From Euphorbia lathyris (taxonomy: Eukaryota; Streptophyta; Magnoliopsida; Malpighiales; Euphorbiaceae): a DNA stretch of 64,000 nucleotides. Under the pieces are notes generated by a model that saw only the letters and a list, made by a program, of their open reading frames with translations, was not told where the DNA came from and searched no databases. This document shows positions 1 to 12,000 of this stretch, one piece after another (within the stretch, counting starts at the first letter, position 1; each line of letters opens with the position of its first letter). The position numbers were made by a program, and so were the translations under genes. The stretch lies in the NCBI RefSeq assembly GCF_963576675.1, contig NC_088916.1:20249501-20313500 (forward strand). Reading direction: 5' to 3'.

Positions 1-618
1 AGAAATCAGAAGATTGTCTTCCTTAAAGTACTCTGTCCATCTTTGTGTGGAGAAACAGAGAGAGAGAGAGAGCTCTGTCACCAAATGGTTGAGCTAACAA
101 GAGTGCATTGATTAACTATATTCATGGTATTAGATTATCTAACATATCTTTATGTTAAGGCCATTCTCTCATGAATGATAAATCTTGAGCTTGCAAAGAG
201 ATTGAGGATTTAAGACCAAAATGGCTGTTATTAATAATGAAACTATTAGTCCAATGAAGTAACCTCTCTGTCTCATGGTGTTCCTAAGAAAATGTCCATA
301 TAATGATTGATAAGAAAAAAAAAATGACAGCACAAAAACATATGCATATATGCTTTCGTTCTGTCATTCAATCAATTAAGTATTTTGATCCCAAATCAGC
401 TACCTAATACTCAGATCAAAGATGAATCAAACTAACTTACTTACTGTGAGGCATTCTTTGCCTATACAAACAATATCAATAAGAGGCCATTCAACACAGT
501 ACATATTCTAATCGGCCAACATAATTTAAACAATGCAAGCATGGACGAAAATATACTAGTATAATTTAAAATCTACACAATTTCAACAAGTAATTGAAGT
601 AAAGTTGAAATGAAGTAC

Positions 619-1104
619 CCGAAGGGGAGGTGTAATTGTTTCAAACAACAAAGCATCTGGTTTATCCGCAAGAACTGAAGATTTGGTCCACAGACAACTC
701 AACCCACAGCGGCAAGAATACATATTATCCAAATTATCAGGAATCCAAGTCCACCCCTTAACCAAAACGCTAACATGTCCCATCTTCAAGCCACTACACT
801 CAGAATCACTACCAATTTCATGTAAAGAACCAGACCTATTAGACCCAGAAAACCCCAAATGGATCAAATCCTTGTGCTTTTCCCTAAACTGTTCGCAACC
901 CACTTGAGAATCCCACTTCTGGAAAGCAGTGAACAAGTCAACAAAAGGGTCAGGAGTGGAAGATGTAGTGGGCAATTTATTGACGGGCAAGGGAATTGAA
1001 GTAGTTACAGAAGGGAATTCGAGGGAACCAAAGAAGAAGAGGATCAGGAATGTAAAGAACATCATCAAGGCGATAGTGTAGGAGTTGAAGGGTTTCAATG
1101 TCAT
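619..1104 (-). CDS. FUT13: FUT13-type alpha-1,4-fucosyltransferase, first exon (partial gene)
   Basis: This exon encodes the first 162 residues of a plant alpha-1,4-fucosyltransferase. The family is a Golgi type II membrane enzyme that adds fucose to make Lewis-a epitopes on N-glycans. The start at 1104 gives a short cytosolic tail, then a hydrophobic anchor at about residues 13-28 (LMMFFTFLILFFFGSL). A Ser/Thr/Pro-rich stem follows, then the conserved segments KGWTWIPDNLDN, YSCRCGLSCLWTKSSVLADK and DALLFET, with their cysteines. The reading frame continues past a good splice donor (CGG|GTACTT at 619/618), and the residues after it lose similarity, so the exon is taken to end at 619 in phase 0. 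The catalytic exons lie off the left edge, and 1-618 is the start of intron 1. The copy is open and intact as far as it can be seen. Recognition rests on remembered family motifs, not a search. Confidence 0.85.
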
Positions 1105-1796
1105 GGCGAGGAAGAGTGAAATGGGTACTTTCTCTTTCCCTAGAGAGAGAGAGAGGAGAGGGTAATGACGACGATGGCTTTCAGGTTTTGTTATTACATT
1201 TTGTTGTGGAGGAAAGGGTTGAGAGGAAGACAGACAATGCTTAAGACATAGTAGCAGTTGACGAATGATGGGATCTGCAACCCCACGCCACGCAACATTG
1301 AATGTTCTTCTATAATCGGCTGCTCCCTCGCTCTTTCTACCTGGCTTTCAAAGTTGGGGTAAAGCTATAAATTTGCCCCTAAATTCTTTTTAAATTACAA
1401 ATATACCTTTAACCTAGGAAACTGTAAAAGGAATTAACTTTCAACCTTTATAATGCGGACCAATTTTAGGCTTAAATAATAAAGGGAAATCATAGAAGTT
1501 CATTTTTTAAAAACTATTTATTAGATCAAGCAATAGTTAACTATTGAATTAAGTTAACCTCATAAAATTATTACTTTTAATTAATTTTAAAAATTATAAT
1601 TTAAAAATTAAGAGTTTATGATATATTGTTTAGAGTTTATAATTTAAGAATTGAAATTTAGAATTTTTAAATTAGGATATAAAAGCATACTTCATTTGTT
1701 ATATATAGAAAATAATGACATATTCAGAATTAACTTTGTTAATCTGATTTAGTTATAATTTTATTGTTAATTATGATATTCATGTAAGAAGCCCTT
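1105..1796. other. FUT13 upstream flank
   Basis: This is the 5' side of the fucosyltransferase exon on the minus strand. It holds a short GA-rich run at about 1142-1158, which could lie in a 5' leader. Part of it (1105 to about 1470) is shared with block B. The remainder to 1796 is AT-rich and shows no gene, RNA or element boundary that I can support. Confidence 0.4.
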
Positions 1797-1964
1797 TGTA
1801 ACAATTTGAATTGTTCAGTGATTGTTATTGATGTATCAAGTAGTATATATACTGTTTACAGTTTGTATCTAAGTGAATAACTAAATCTATACTGTAGGCT
1901 AGAAATAGGGAACTAACTATTTTACAAATAGATAAAGGACTAAATAGTAAATATGTCTAATACA
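1797..1964 (-). repeat. Copia 3' LTR
   Basis: Direct repeat of 6688-6853. On the plus strand it runs TGTAACAATTTG to GTCTAATACA, giving TG...CA ends. The element's polypurine tract (about 1965-1974, minus) adjoins it, which identifies it as the 3' LTR of a minus-strand element. Confidence 0.9.
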
Positions 1965-4126
1965 CCCCCGTAGTTGAAAGGTTCGGAGGCCGAACATTGA
2001 GACTATTCCTGAAGTCTTCGAAAAGAGGTGTCAGTAGTCCTTTAGTGAAGATGTCAGCGACTTGATATCTAGACGGGACGTGAAGAACGCAAACCTCGCC
2101 TTTCGCAACCCGTTCACGAACAAAGTGAATGTCCATCTCGACGTGCTTCGTACGATGATGGTGAACGGGATTACCAGTGAGGTAAATGGCGCTGACATTG
2201 TCACAGTATACAAGAGTAGATTTCTTAATTGGGCAGTCAAGTTCAAGAAGAAGATTCTTAATCCAACAAGTTTCGGACACGACGTTGGCGACACCACGGT
2301 ATTCTGCTTCAGCACTGGAGCGAGAAAGAGTAGGTTGCCGTTTGGCTGACCAAGAGATAAGACTGTCCCCAAGAAATACACAGTATCTCGACGTTGAACG
2401 TCGAGTATCAGGACATCCGGCCAGTCCGCATCAGTGTAGGACGTTAATTGACCCGGAGAGGATGCAAGAAGAGTAAGACCAAAGTCAAGGGTACCTTGAA
2501 TGTACCGAAAGATGCGTTTGAGAGCTGCCATGTGGGAGGTCTTAGGGTCGTGCATGAACAGGCAGATCTGTTGGACCGCATATAATATGTCGGGTCTAGT
2601 GAGAGTGAGATATTGAAGAGCACCTGCTAACTGTCTGTATTCTGTAGGGTTGGAGTATGGAGAGCCAGATGAGACACTGAGCTTTTGCTTTGTGTCGACA
2701 GGTGTGGAGGCAGGGTTGCAATTCGCTAATCCAGCTTTGGCGAGGATTTCCGTTGCATATTTTTTCTGAGACAGAAAGAGAGAACCATGTGACTGAGTAA
2801 CCGAGATCCCCAAGAAGTAATGTAGTGGCCCCAGATCCTTCATGGCGAATTCTGAATTCAATTTGGAGAGGATAGAAGCCTGAAGTCGGTCGGATGAAGT
2901 GACAAGAACAATGTCATCGACATAGAGTAGTAAATAGGCAGTGTCTGAGCCGTGCTGATAAATGAATAGAGAATGATCAGACACACTGTTGATGAATCCA
3001 TTGTGGTGACAAATGTGGCAAACCGATGATACCAAGCTCGGGGCGCCTGTTTCAGCCAATAAAGTGATTTTTTCAGCAGACAGACATGATCAGGATATTG
3101 AGAATCACGGAATCCCAATGGTTGGTGCATGTAGACTGTTTCATTCAAATCCCCATGTAGAAATGCATTTTTAACGTCTAGTTGTCGAATGTTCCAATTC
3201 CTGGATAATGCAATACTGAGAACCGCTCGGATAGTTGCTGGTTTGACAACGGGACTGAACGTCTCACCACAATCAACACCTGACAACTGTCCTGACCCAT
3301 TTCCAACAAGCCTAGCTTTGTACCTTTCAAAGGAACCGTCTGTGTTTGTTTTGTGCCTGAAAATCCACCAACTACGAATAGCATTAGCAAACTTAGGACG
3401 GGGTACTAGTACCCACGTCTCATTTTCAATTAGAGCCTCAAATTCATCAGTCATGGCCTGTGTCCAATTTGGATCACGTAAGGCTAGAATTGGTGTTTTG
3501 GGAATTGGGGATATGGTTGTAGGTGCAGAGACGGTCAGATTAAGCATTCGACGAGGTTTGTGAATGCCGTGTTGGGCTCGGGTGGTCATGGTATGGGTGT
3601 TGGTATTTGGCTGGTTGTTGGATGTGGTTAGAGGTTGTGTATGATCAGAAACAGGAGACATGGACGTGGAATATGTGGACTTGGTGACTGAATCGGTTCG
3701 AACAGGAGAATGACTAGAATAATGACGGGACGGGGCTGGGGACATGTTCGACGTAGGGACGGACGACGCTGGAGAGGACGATAGGGACATGACGTGAGGA
3801 CTAGGGGACCCGACGGAACAAACAGATGACTCGGGAGACATCTCGATTGGAGACACCGAGGGAATGGGTAACGATGTCGACGCTATAGGGGACGCAGGGG
3901 ACGACACAGGGGAGGGTGGTATGGATGACACAGGGGACGACGACGACGCTATAGGGGACGCAGGGGAGGCTGGTACGGACGACGTGAAAATGGGGGGGGG
4001 GGCGAAGTCGTCTGATTGTGACGACGTGGGGATAGGAGGCGGGCGGGATGCGCAAGGCGTAGACTCGACCAATGAACCAGGGGCGGGGGAGAGGGATGCG
4101 CAAGGCGCAGACTCGATGACCGACAC
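1957..4126 (-). pseudogene. Copia reverse transcriptase and RNase H region
   Basis: A Ser/Pro-rich linker (about 3650-4126, minus) leads into the copia RT: WTQAMTDEFEAL, RLVGNG, NAFLHGDLNETVYMHQPLGF, LLKKSLYWLKQAPRAWY. The frame then shifts near 3000-3060 and continues with the catalytic YVDDI box, LGPLHYFLGISV and the tether RPDILYAVQ. After YTDADW it shifts again near 2400, and the RNase H C-terminus is read in a third frame with the motifs ETCWIKNLL, HVEMDIHFVRE and VADIFTKGL. At least two frameshifts break the region. Catalytic residues are otherwise kept. Confidence 0.85.
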
Positions 4127-4485
4127 TGGGGAGATGGTGTTTGGGCTAGGCGCAAATGGGTATACGGTTTCGTTAAAAATAACATGACGGGATACGATAA
4201 TTTTGTGAGTTGACAGATCATAACACTTATAACCCCTGTGGTTGAGTGGGTAACCAAGGAAGACACAAGTGGAGGATCGGGCTTGAAGTTTGTGGCGAGA
4301 GGTTGATGGAATTAGCGGAAAACAGAGACATCCGAAGACCCGTAGGTGAGTGTATGTAGGGTCTCGTTGATATAGAATTTTTGTGGGTGATTGGTAATTA
4401 AGAATTTTGTGGGGATATATATTAAGAAGATAAGTTACAAGTTCAAGTGCATGATGTCAAAAATGAAACGGAATTGAGGCATGAT

Positions 4486-5470
4486 TCATAACAGTCCAAA
4501 CAATATTATTAATAGTTCTGATGGTGCGTTCGGATTTGCCATTTTGAGGTGAGGTGTATGGACATGAAAATCTAAATTGCATCCCATTAGTATTACAGAA
4601 TTGACGAAAAGAGTTATTATTAAATTCACCCCATTATCGCATTGAAATACTTTAATATCATGCTCAAACTGAGTACGAACAAGGGAATAGAATTGAAGAA
4701 AGACAGAATAGACTTGAGATTTATGAGCTAACGGAAATATCCACAGAAAATTAGTGTAATTGTCAAGGAACAACATATAGTAATGATGACCGCTAGAACT
4801 CAAAATAGGAGATGTCCAAATATCACTTGAATTAAATCAAAATGCATACATGCAAAATTAGGAGAGGAGTGAAAGGGTAATTTAACTTGTTTTCCATTTA
4901 CACATGAAGAGCAAATAGAAACAATTTTATTCCTATTACATGAAATCAAATTCTTATTCAAGAGAGCGTTCATGATGGGAAGCCCGGGATGGCTAAACGG
5001 TTGTGCCAGTCATCAGATGACAGTGCGGTAAAGACGGACAAAGAGGAGTATGGTGTGGATTGACTTGACATGACAGGATAGAGGTCTCCGGTACTATTAC
5101 ATCTCATGATATGTGTACCCGTCTGTAAATCCTTCACAGAAAAACCGAATGGGTCAAATTCAACAGAAACTTTGTTATCTTTGGTGAATTGATGGACAGA
5201 AATAAGGTTTTTGATCAGTTTGGGTGCATGCAATACATTATTTAAATGCAAAGGTTGATTTTTAGAAGATAAATTAGCATAATCAGATCCACAAATAGGA
5301 ACACAGTGACCATTACCGACTATAATATTTTCATTGAAGCTCGAATTAAAATAAGAAGTGAGTGTACCTTGATTAGCCATTATATGAGCGGTGGCTCCTG
5401 TATCCATGTGCCATTGATCAGGAGGTGGTGAAATAGTCATTGTGTGCATAGCTTCTGAAAATATTAGTTG
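4486..5470 (-). pseudogene. Copia protease and integrase remnants
   Basis: The upstream frame (to 4970) holds the aspartic protease signature MDTGATAHI at about 5395-5420 (minus). A GAG-pre-integrase segment follows and ends at DDWHNRLAIPG, where the family reads RLGHPG, so a frameshift breaks it there. The integrase core continues at 4803-4486 with YYMLFLDNYTNFLWIFPLA and the second catalytic aspartate in FQCDNG. It is again broken, and the block between about 4810 and 4970 is in other frames. The protein cannot be made from this copy. Confidence 0.8.
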
Positions 5471-6575
5471 GCATATATGGTTGTGGTGCCATATTAATAT
5501 GAGCTTGTTGGCTGCCGGGGCGAGGACCAAGAATTCCCGGTTGAGGAGATTGTTTGCCAGAAGAGTACTGTGGTTGCCAAGCATTTGTAGGGAATGGGCA
5601 TGGTGGAGTCGCCCAAAGCGGGGACTGTCCCCATGGTTGCGTATACGCCCAAGGAGGAGGAGTCGCGGGATGATACAGCGAATACCCCGTCGGCCGATAG
5701 TGGTTCCGTCCCCCTCTGCCGCGGTACCCGCGACCTCCATGTCTGCCGCCGCGACCGCCGGTTCCGGATCGATGATGCGCCTGACGCGCAAGAGGAATAT
5801 TAGAAGGCGAGTTGATGTGGTCGACGGCGGAGGAAGCCGTGAGTGCGACAGGATCAGTGGCGCTGCTGGTTTTCTGGGAACGAGCAGTTTCTTCAAGAAT
5901 CAACATTGACCTAGCTTTGTGAAAGGGTGGGAGCGGATCACCATGGCGAAGTTGGGTACCAACGGTGTCATATGCATCAGTAAGACCCGAGATGAGTTGA
6001 AGAACCATTTGGTCATTGGTAACCGGGCAGTCGACATTTGTGAGTTGGTCAGATAGTGATTTTAGATGTTGACAGTAGGATGAAATGTCAGAGAAATCCT
6101 CGAGCTTAATTTTGGAAAACTCTTGTTGGAGGAACAGGGCACGGGAATGTTTGTTGTCAGAGAAAATATCTTGAAGACGGCTCCAGGCTATGGCTGCAGA
6201 GGAATCAGCTTCAATTATTGTGTGAAGCAGATCAAGGGAGATAGTACTGTAGATCCATTGAAGGACCACGACATCAATACGGGACCATAGGTCGGGGTTT
6301 GTGGTTTGAAGGGAGTTGTCAAAATCGTTTTCAGGTGACAGAAGAATGTGGTCTAAGACTTGGAAAGCTTTAGCATGGAGTTTGAATAAGGCGGCCCAGG
6401 TTGGATAATGGCCTTTTTCAACATCCAGGGTGATTTTGATGAAGGTGGAGATATTGGATACGGTGAGGGAAGGGTGAGTGGTTGTATGTGTTTCGGTTCT
6501 AGTGGGTTCGGTGTTTGAGTTGGCATTATTTATCGTGTTTGTGTTGGTGTTTGATTGCACCGACGTGTTGGTCAT
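5418..6575 (-). pseudogene. Copia gag region
   Basis: A 385-codon frame starts 99 bases inside the primer site. The N-terminus is rich in Asn and Thr. A capsid-like core follows, with the motifs WSRIDVVVLQWI, AWSRLQDIFSD and QLISGLTDAYDTVGTQL, as in copia gag (UBN2/Retrotran_gag families). The tail is Gly/Arg-rich (GGRGGRHGGRGYRGRGGR) and probably binds RNA. No CCHC zinc knuckle is seen. The frame runs out at 5418, while the downstream protease continues in another frame. The shift lies near 5460, where gag residues NIF should join SEAMHTM of the next frame. Confidence 0.85.
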
Positions 6576-6673
6576 GGTTGCGGAAGGGTGGTAGGCGGCG
6601 AGTTAGGGTTGAGGGAGGAGAAGTCGAAATTTTGGTGGTAGGTGTGAGGGAGGAGAAGAATAGAATTAGGTTA

Positions 6674-6687
6674 GGTCTCTGATACCA
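6674..6687 (-). promoter_or_regulatory. Copia primer-binding site (tRNA-iMet type)
   Basis: On the minus strand the sequence TGGTATCAGAGACC follows immediately after the LTR end TGTTACA. TGGTATCAGAGC is the classical initiator-methionine tRNA primer site of plant copia elements. Confidence 0.9.
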
Positions 6688-6853
6688 TGTAACAATTTGA
6701 ATTGTTCAGTGATTGTTATTGATGTATCAAGTAGTATATATACTGTTTACAGTTTGTATCTAAGTGAATAACTAAATCTATACTGTAGGCTAGAAATAGG
6801 GAACTAACTATTTTACAAATAGATAAAGGACTAAATAGTAAATATGTCTAATA
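6688..6853 (-). repeat. Copia 5' LTR
   Basis: Direct repeat of 1797-1964, next to the primer-binding site at 6674-6687. Its outer end reads taata followed by the target duplication ccctt, so the last two bases of the other copy (ca) are missing. This may be a small deletion or an insertion-time trim. Confidence 0.88.
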
Positions 6854-7333
6854 CCCTTAAATCTTTAATTGTTTGAAGTGCAAAAAATAAACTTAGTTGT
6901 GAGCGAAAAAAAGATATCGCGGAGGTGAAAATTGATCGAGCAGTAAATGGAAGTCCGATATGCAAAGACAAGCATTGGATTTATTTTGATGGATTATTTA
7001 GAAAATCTTCACGCTCAAAAGCAAAAAGTAGACTCTTTTTTTTGTTGATAGGATTTTGTATAGATATTCAATTTGGATACAGTTGTTATTCAGTCAACTG
7101 GTAAATTATAAATAGTTAACCGGAAATGACTATTTTTGTTACAGAGAATCCGAGACTCTAGATACGATTTATTCATTTTAACAACTTTATCCTTTAAAGA
7201 GTTACCGTATTTTTTATTGTTCATTTTTATACTTTTATTAACGAGGATGCGAACACTACACACTTTAAAGTATAAATACATAAAAAAAATTACTTTAATT
7301 ATTACATTATGAATAGAAGAGAATAGATACATG

Positions 7334-7790
7334 ATATCGTATAAAACGAATCAGAACATGTGACACTTTAGGCCTTCAGATCTATCAAGAACTTCCATGT
7401 AACGTTTTCCATTAAGGGAAACCCTCATGCGACTAGGACACATACTTCTCTCATAGAAGACTTCTCCTAAAACAAGAATTCCAATAGAAGAAAGATTCCT
7501 AACACATATGATTCCTAGAAGAAGAGGGGCTCAGCTCAAATCTTATAAATAGACAAGTATGATTGCACTAAGTAGTATGTTAACACTTCTATCTCTCAAA
7601 CTGTTCATACTCCTCAACCCTTCCAATACCTACTGATTTAGACATCAGAACGGGTCTGCCAGATTCCGGCCCCTCTCTGATCTCTTGTTATACTTTACAG
7701 GTGAATCATTGGAAGGCTCGACATGAAGTTTGAACGTTCAGTTACAAGTTCAAATACTCAAATAACAATACATATCCCCAATGGTATATA
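7334..7790. mobile_element. Insertion in block A, possible solo LTR of a Tat-type element
   Basis: Block B reads straight through from gaatagatacatg to tataagagaaac, while block A has about 450 extra bases here. The extra sequence contains a TATA-like ataaataga (about 7546) and downstream text (acatcagaacgggtctgcc) that recalls the end of the Element I LTR (catcagagtgtcccccgcc). That is the layout of a gypsy-type LTR. I could not fix TG...CA ends or a target duplication, so the identity is tentative, while the insertion itself is supported by the paralogue. Confidence 0.45.
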
Positions 7791-7905
7791 AGAGAAACAT
7801 TATTATAATTTACATATATATATATATATATAAATGAATGTTTTTATGTGTAAAGAATGTATAAGAGTTATATAAAAATCACATTTTTCGTCTCTCCTAG
7901 AGCCA

Positions 7906-8279
7906 TGGGTCTGTAAGATATCAATCCTTATATTCACATCTACAACTACGAGATGACAATTTTACTAGCCAAATTCCATTGAGCCCACCTAATGATATTC
8001 TCCACAGTCACTTCAACACGTATTTCGAGTTACTACTTTGACACTTAAATTGCCAAACTATCAAAACTACCCCTAACACCTTATAAATACAAAAGGCATT
8101 CGCAGTAAAAGGCACGTCATCACAAAACCCTATAATTCTATTATTAATCACGTTCTCTAATAGCTTAAGCATCAAAGTGACATTGTTGATTCCCAACCCC
8201 TCGTTCTCTCAAATCACATGAGTTCCTCCTCATATATTCCCCAAATCAATAACTAATGTTTATATATGCCAAAACATTC
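7906..8279. other. Intergenic, no gene seen
   Basis: AT-rich sequence between the end of recognisable block A homology and a possible MITE. The short open frame on the minus strand at 8008-8196 has no recognisable motif. Confidence 0.3.
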
Positions 8280-8695
8280 CCCTAAGAGCATCTCCAATAG
8301 GGTGACAACTCTCTAAATTGTCAAATGTAACTAACCATTTAAAGAGTGAACCACTCTAATAATATGACATGGCTCTCTAAAATAAATAACTAGTCATTCT
8401 CACTAGCGATATTTGACTAGTCCCTTTAGCTAACTATTTGCATTTTTTATTCATTCTTTCTCTTTTTTCTGTCTTTCTTTTCTAATTTTTCTTTTATTTC
8501 TTTAATTTTATTCACTTTTAATATTAAAATAATTAAATAGAGTCAAATAGCTATAATTGGAACAAAACATAAATTTGACTAGCTAATTTTTAGTTAACTA
8601 GTGATTTATATTATTTAAGTTTTAAGAGAGTCAAATAGCTAATTAGTGTTTAAAATGCTCTAATATATGTAATATATATGCTCTTAGAAAATACG
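8280..8695. mobile_element. Possible MITE with GAGCATCTCCAA-type end
   Basis: The left side reads cctaagagcatctccaatag and the right side ends atatatgctcttag, so the outer bases ctaagagca and tgctcttag are inverted. Ends beginning GAGCATCTCCAA are common in plant MITEs. The interior is AT-rich with repeated agtcaaatagct and no coding potential. I could not fix a target-site duplication. 8696-9024 after it is AT-rich and contains only the YSL 3' flank. Confidence 0.4.
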
Positions 8696-9024
8696 AATCA
8701 TACAAAAAAATTTGAGGCAAATTAACGTCTACGAAGTTATGCCAGAAGAAGGAAAATGGATACTTTTTGGACAGAAAAACCTCCTCTCACATGATAAAAA
8801 GACCTCTTTAAAGCCTACAGAATTTATTTTTAAACTGAATTACCAAAACACTGGGATGGTACAGTATGAGTTAACTGCAACATTTAAATGAAATCCTATA
8901 TGTATATTAGGATGAATTTACCGAAAAAGGAAATAACAAAAACAAGCTTGTATACATATTTATTCTGAGGTAGGTAGGGCAGTTAGTTTTATTTGTAATG
9001 AAGAAAAGAGGGTTGTCAAAAATT

Positions 9025-12000
9025 CTAATGGTTTGGCAAGAAATTCATGCATATGGGTGGACGAATTTTGAACAAAGCTAGAATAGATGAAGGAAGAATC
9101 CATAACCCATCTCCACAAATGAACCCAGAAGCCACAGCAGGAATCATCAATCCTGCTTTTCTGCTGTTTAACTTATGCCATACAAACACAACCAAGCTCC
9201 CTACACACATATCTACTGCAAAATATGCCCCTACAAGGAAAGGCACTGCCATTGCCATTGGAAGAGGTATCCATTTTCCAATATGTTTAGGGGATAAGTC
9301 CCTCAACAAGTTAGCCAATACAGCAAAGGCAAAAAATCCATAGCAAAGGTGCAGGCAATGCTGTGGAAGAGCAGAGAAGCCGCCTTGTACACCGAGAATC
9401 GCCATGTTTCGATAGACGATAGCATAAGGAGCTTTATACTGTCCATCAGGATTTCCAACATCAAAAGCTTTGTAAAAGAGAAAGAATGTGAGAGGAGCTA
9501 CTACACAGCCTATTGCTGTCCCGATTGCCTGACTAACGAGCATGGAACGAGGCGAAGTGAGTGTTAGATAACCTGTCTTGAAATCATGCATCAGATCAGA
9601 AGAGATTGATACAATTGATTTCATCAAGCCACATCCGACGAGCCCTGCAATAACACCTTCGTTCTTTCCTGACATGGCTGCTAGTGCAAAGAGAGCAACT
9701 TTGCCGTAGTTGTAGGCCATGTTTATATCAGTTAGACCTGCTCCATAAGCGTTGCAGAAGCTCAGTGCTGGTGCTAGGATGTAAGCAATTACTACGAAGT
9801 ACCATTTTAGCTGTGGAAATATTAGGGGGATCACTATGATGGAGATTATGGAGAATGTAATGTAGCCTATTAAAGCTACCCCTACTGGAATTGTTTCTCT
9901 CATAAAAAGCTCGTTTCTTCGAAGATCTTCAGGACCTTCATTCTTGTGTTCTTCAGGAACTGAACAAACAAATGCTAGTTAAGAGTTCATAATAGTAATA
10001 ATAATAAGGATAATATCCAAATTTACTCCTATCGTTTTTGGAGAAGTGCAGATTTAACGTATAAACTGGTACAAATTTACATCCAAGTAAATTTAGTTTT
10101 AGCTGGAAAATTTGAACTGACTGGTTGGGTTTTTTCTTACTGTTATTTGACTGTCATAACTTTCCAAACAAATTACTTGATAAACTGAAACAATTTCGTA
10201 CATTTTGGCAAGTTGCTCGTGACTATGTTAGTAACACAATAAACATTTTAGACATTTTGACAGTTTTTTTTTTTGTTTGCAGGAGCCCCTGAACTTTGCC
10301 TAAAAAACCGATTCCTGAGCTTACAAAGTGTTTTGTTAGCTGCCTAAATTTGCTTAGAGTGACCTGATTAACTCCCAAAGTCAATATGATCATGTTGATA
10401 AGAGATGATTTGGTACAAACCGAAATGTATATCACTTTATGCAAGTTCAGGGGCCAATAAGTAATTGTAAACAAGTTCAGACAATATGTCACTTTAAACA
10501 AATTTAGAAGACAATATATCACTTTTTGAGCAAGTTCAGGGAATAACAGACACTTTGTAAGTTCAACGGGCATGTGACGTGCTAAGCTTATTTTTGTGAT
10601 TAAGTTATATGTGGTAGACGTACTACGATATTGACATTTTGATAGGTTATTTGTAACTATGTTATTAACATACTAAATATTTTAGACATGATTGATTTTG
10701 AAAAGTATGAATAATGGTTAAACCAGTCCATTTAAATTTTCTATTATGTAGAGATAAAATTAGTTTTGCGTTGAAATATTAAGAGGAAAATTTAGATCAT
10801 ACGTTAAAAATAAATATATACTTCTCTAAACATAATTGGGGCAATTTTGGACAACAATAGTTATAGTCGCTTAAATGAGTTGAAGATTATCAGAATGGCT
10901 TCTCTTGGCACTATATATTGTAAAGTAACAAAGAACAACAATAGTTATATTGGGTTAAATGATAATTAGAGAAACTCTTGAAGGAATAATAGCTATAGCT
11001 TACAAGTTTTGTGTTTTCCACGCATGTTACAGGCAGTGAAATAGAGTATCTTGAAAAAATTATAGAGCCCATCCCCAAGGATCAGAGCAATGGAAACAAA
11101 AACCTGCAACATACTGAAGCTATTAATAGATTGACATTTAAATTAGCAACGAACTATGTTGCACGGAACGGAAACTGAACCTGAAACGGACACAAAAAGC
11201 TGAAACGCCAATGAAAAAGATTTTCCATGTAACACATTAGCTGACCTTGTAACCGTTTAAACTCTTCATACTGGTTAGTGGTAAAGAAGAAGGGTACCAA
11301 TCTCCTTTAAGACCACCTATTTGTGGCCACATGACTGCCCAAGAAACCAAAGCACCAAGAAGCAAAGACAAATTCACAACATGGGAACATATCATTCCAG
11401 CTCCCACATAAGTCAGGCTAAAATCGAAGTAAAATCTGCAGATTTCATTTTCATTAATCAATTAAAAATATTTAACACAAGACACATATATTCATATTTG
11501 AATAAAATTTAATTTGATTACGTATTTTTCCATGCTTTCAATCCGAATGTTGGGAACTGAGCAAATCCACATACAGAATCTCCACCAGAATAGAACCATT
11601 GAAAGAAAGCCCAAATGAAGCTTATTGAGAAAAACTTCGTGAACCCTTGAACCTGCTTCCTGTAACATTAATTAAGGAAACTAAAGATTCATATGTGGCT
11701 GAAGGGCTAATTTTAGTTCTGCAATGGGGGCGGCCAGATAAAGGCGGATAATTTTGACGAAGGCAGCACCCTACTGAGGATTTCACCCAAGCAAGGGGAG
11801 CTCCGGCCCCCAAACACCGGGTTGCCTCCGCCACTGCATGTGTTGATATATAAATATAATAATATGATGTTTCCATTCATGAAAAGTATTAAAATGTTAA
11901 GAAACCTGGCCATCTTGTCCCCTTTAGGAGTGTGGAAACCATTGATAAGAACTGCAGTAGCTGTTCCACTTGGATAACTTAATTTGTAATCCATTACCAT

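Larger units (their letters stand above)
1797..6853 (-). mobile_element. Ty1/copia LTR retrotransposon, complete ends, broken coding region
   Basis: The element has two 166-168-bp LTRs (1797-1964 and 6688-6853) that look identical over their shared length. A 5-bp duplication, ccctt, flanks it at 1792-1796 and 6854-6858. On the minus strand the tRNA-iMet primer site TGGTATCAGAGACC directly follows the 5' LTR, and a G-rich polypurine tract (ACTACGGGGG) precedes the 3' LTR. Domain order on the minus strand is gag, protease, integrase, reverse transcriptase, RNase H, which is the copia order. The long N-terminal gag and GR-rich tail resemble the Ale/Retrofit-type elements. The outer end of the 5' LTR lacks the terminal CA pair seen in the other copy. 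Coding parts are split by frameshifts, so the copy is not autonomous. Confidence 0.93.
1..7905. repeat. Segmental duplication block A (paralogue of 17168-49690)
   Basis: Position 1 onward aligns with 17168 onward through FUT13 intron 1, exon 1 and the upstream flank to about 1470. After the copia insertion (1797-6853) the match resumes at about 6859, paired with 49112, and runs to about 7905, paired with about 49690. Shared stretches include aattttaggcttaa (about 1452 and 49079) and gaatgtttttatgtgt (about 7836 and 49627). Block A carries a copia element, about 300 bp around 1485-1790 that block B lacks, and an insertion at about 7334-7790. It lacks the MULE nest and the small retroposon of block B, so it serves as the empty-site reference for both. 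The left limit of the duplication is outside the window. Confidence 0.8.

Noticed and set aside
683..907. Plus-strand open frame over FUT13 exon 1
   Set aside because: It is the antisense shadow of a recognised exon and has no motif.
3864..4187. Plus-strand Asp/Gly-rich frame (repeated GDAG, DDTG)
   Set aside because: Antisense of the Ser/Pro-rich linker of the copia polyprotein.
10223..10573. 116-codon minus-strand frame inside YSL intron 6
   Set aside because: Low-complexity translation of repeated aagttcagg and atatcactt words in a MITE-like insert, with no protein motif.
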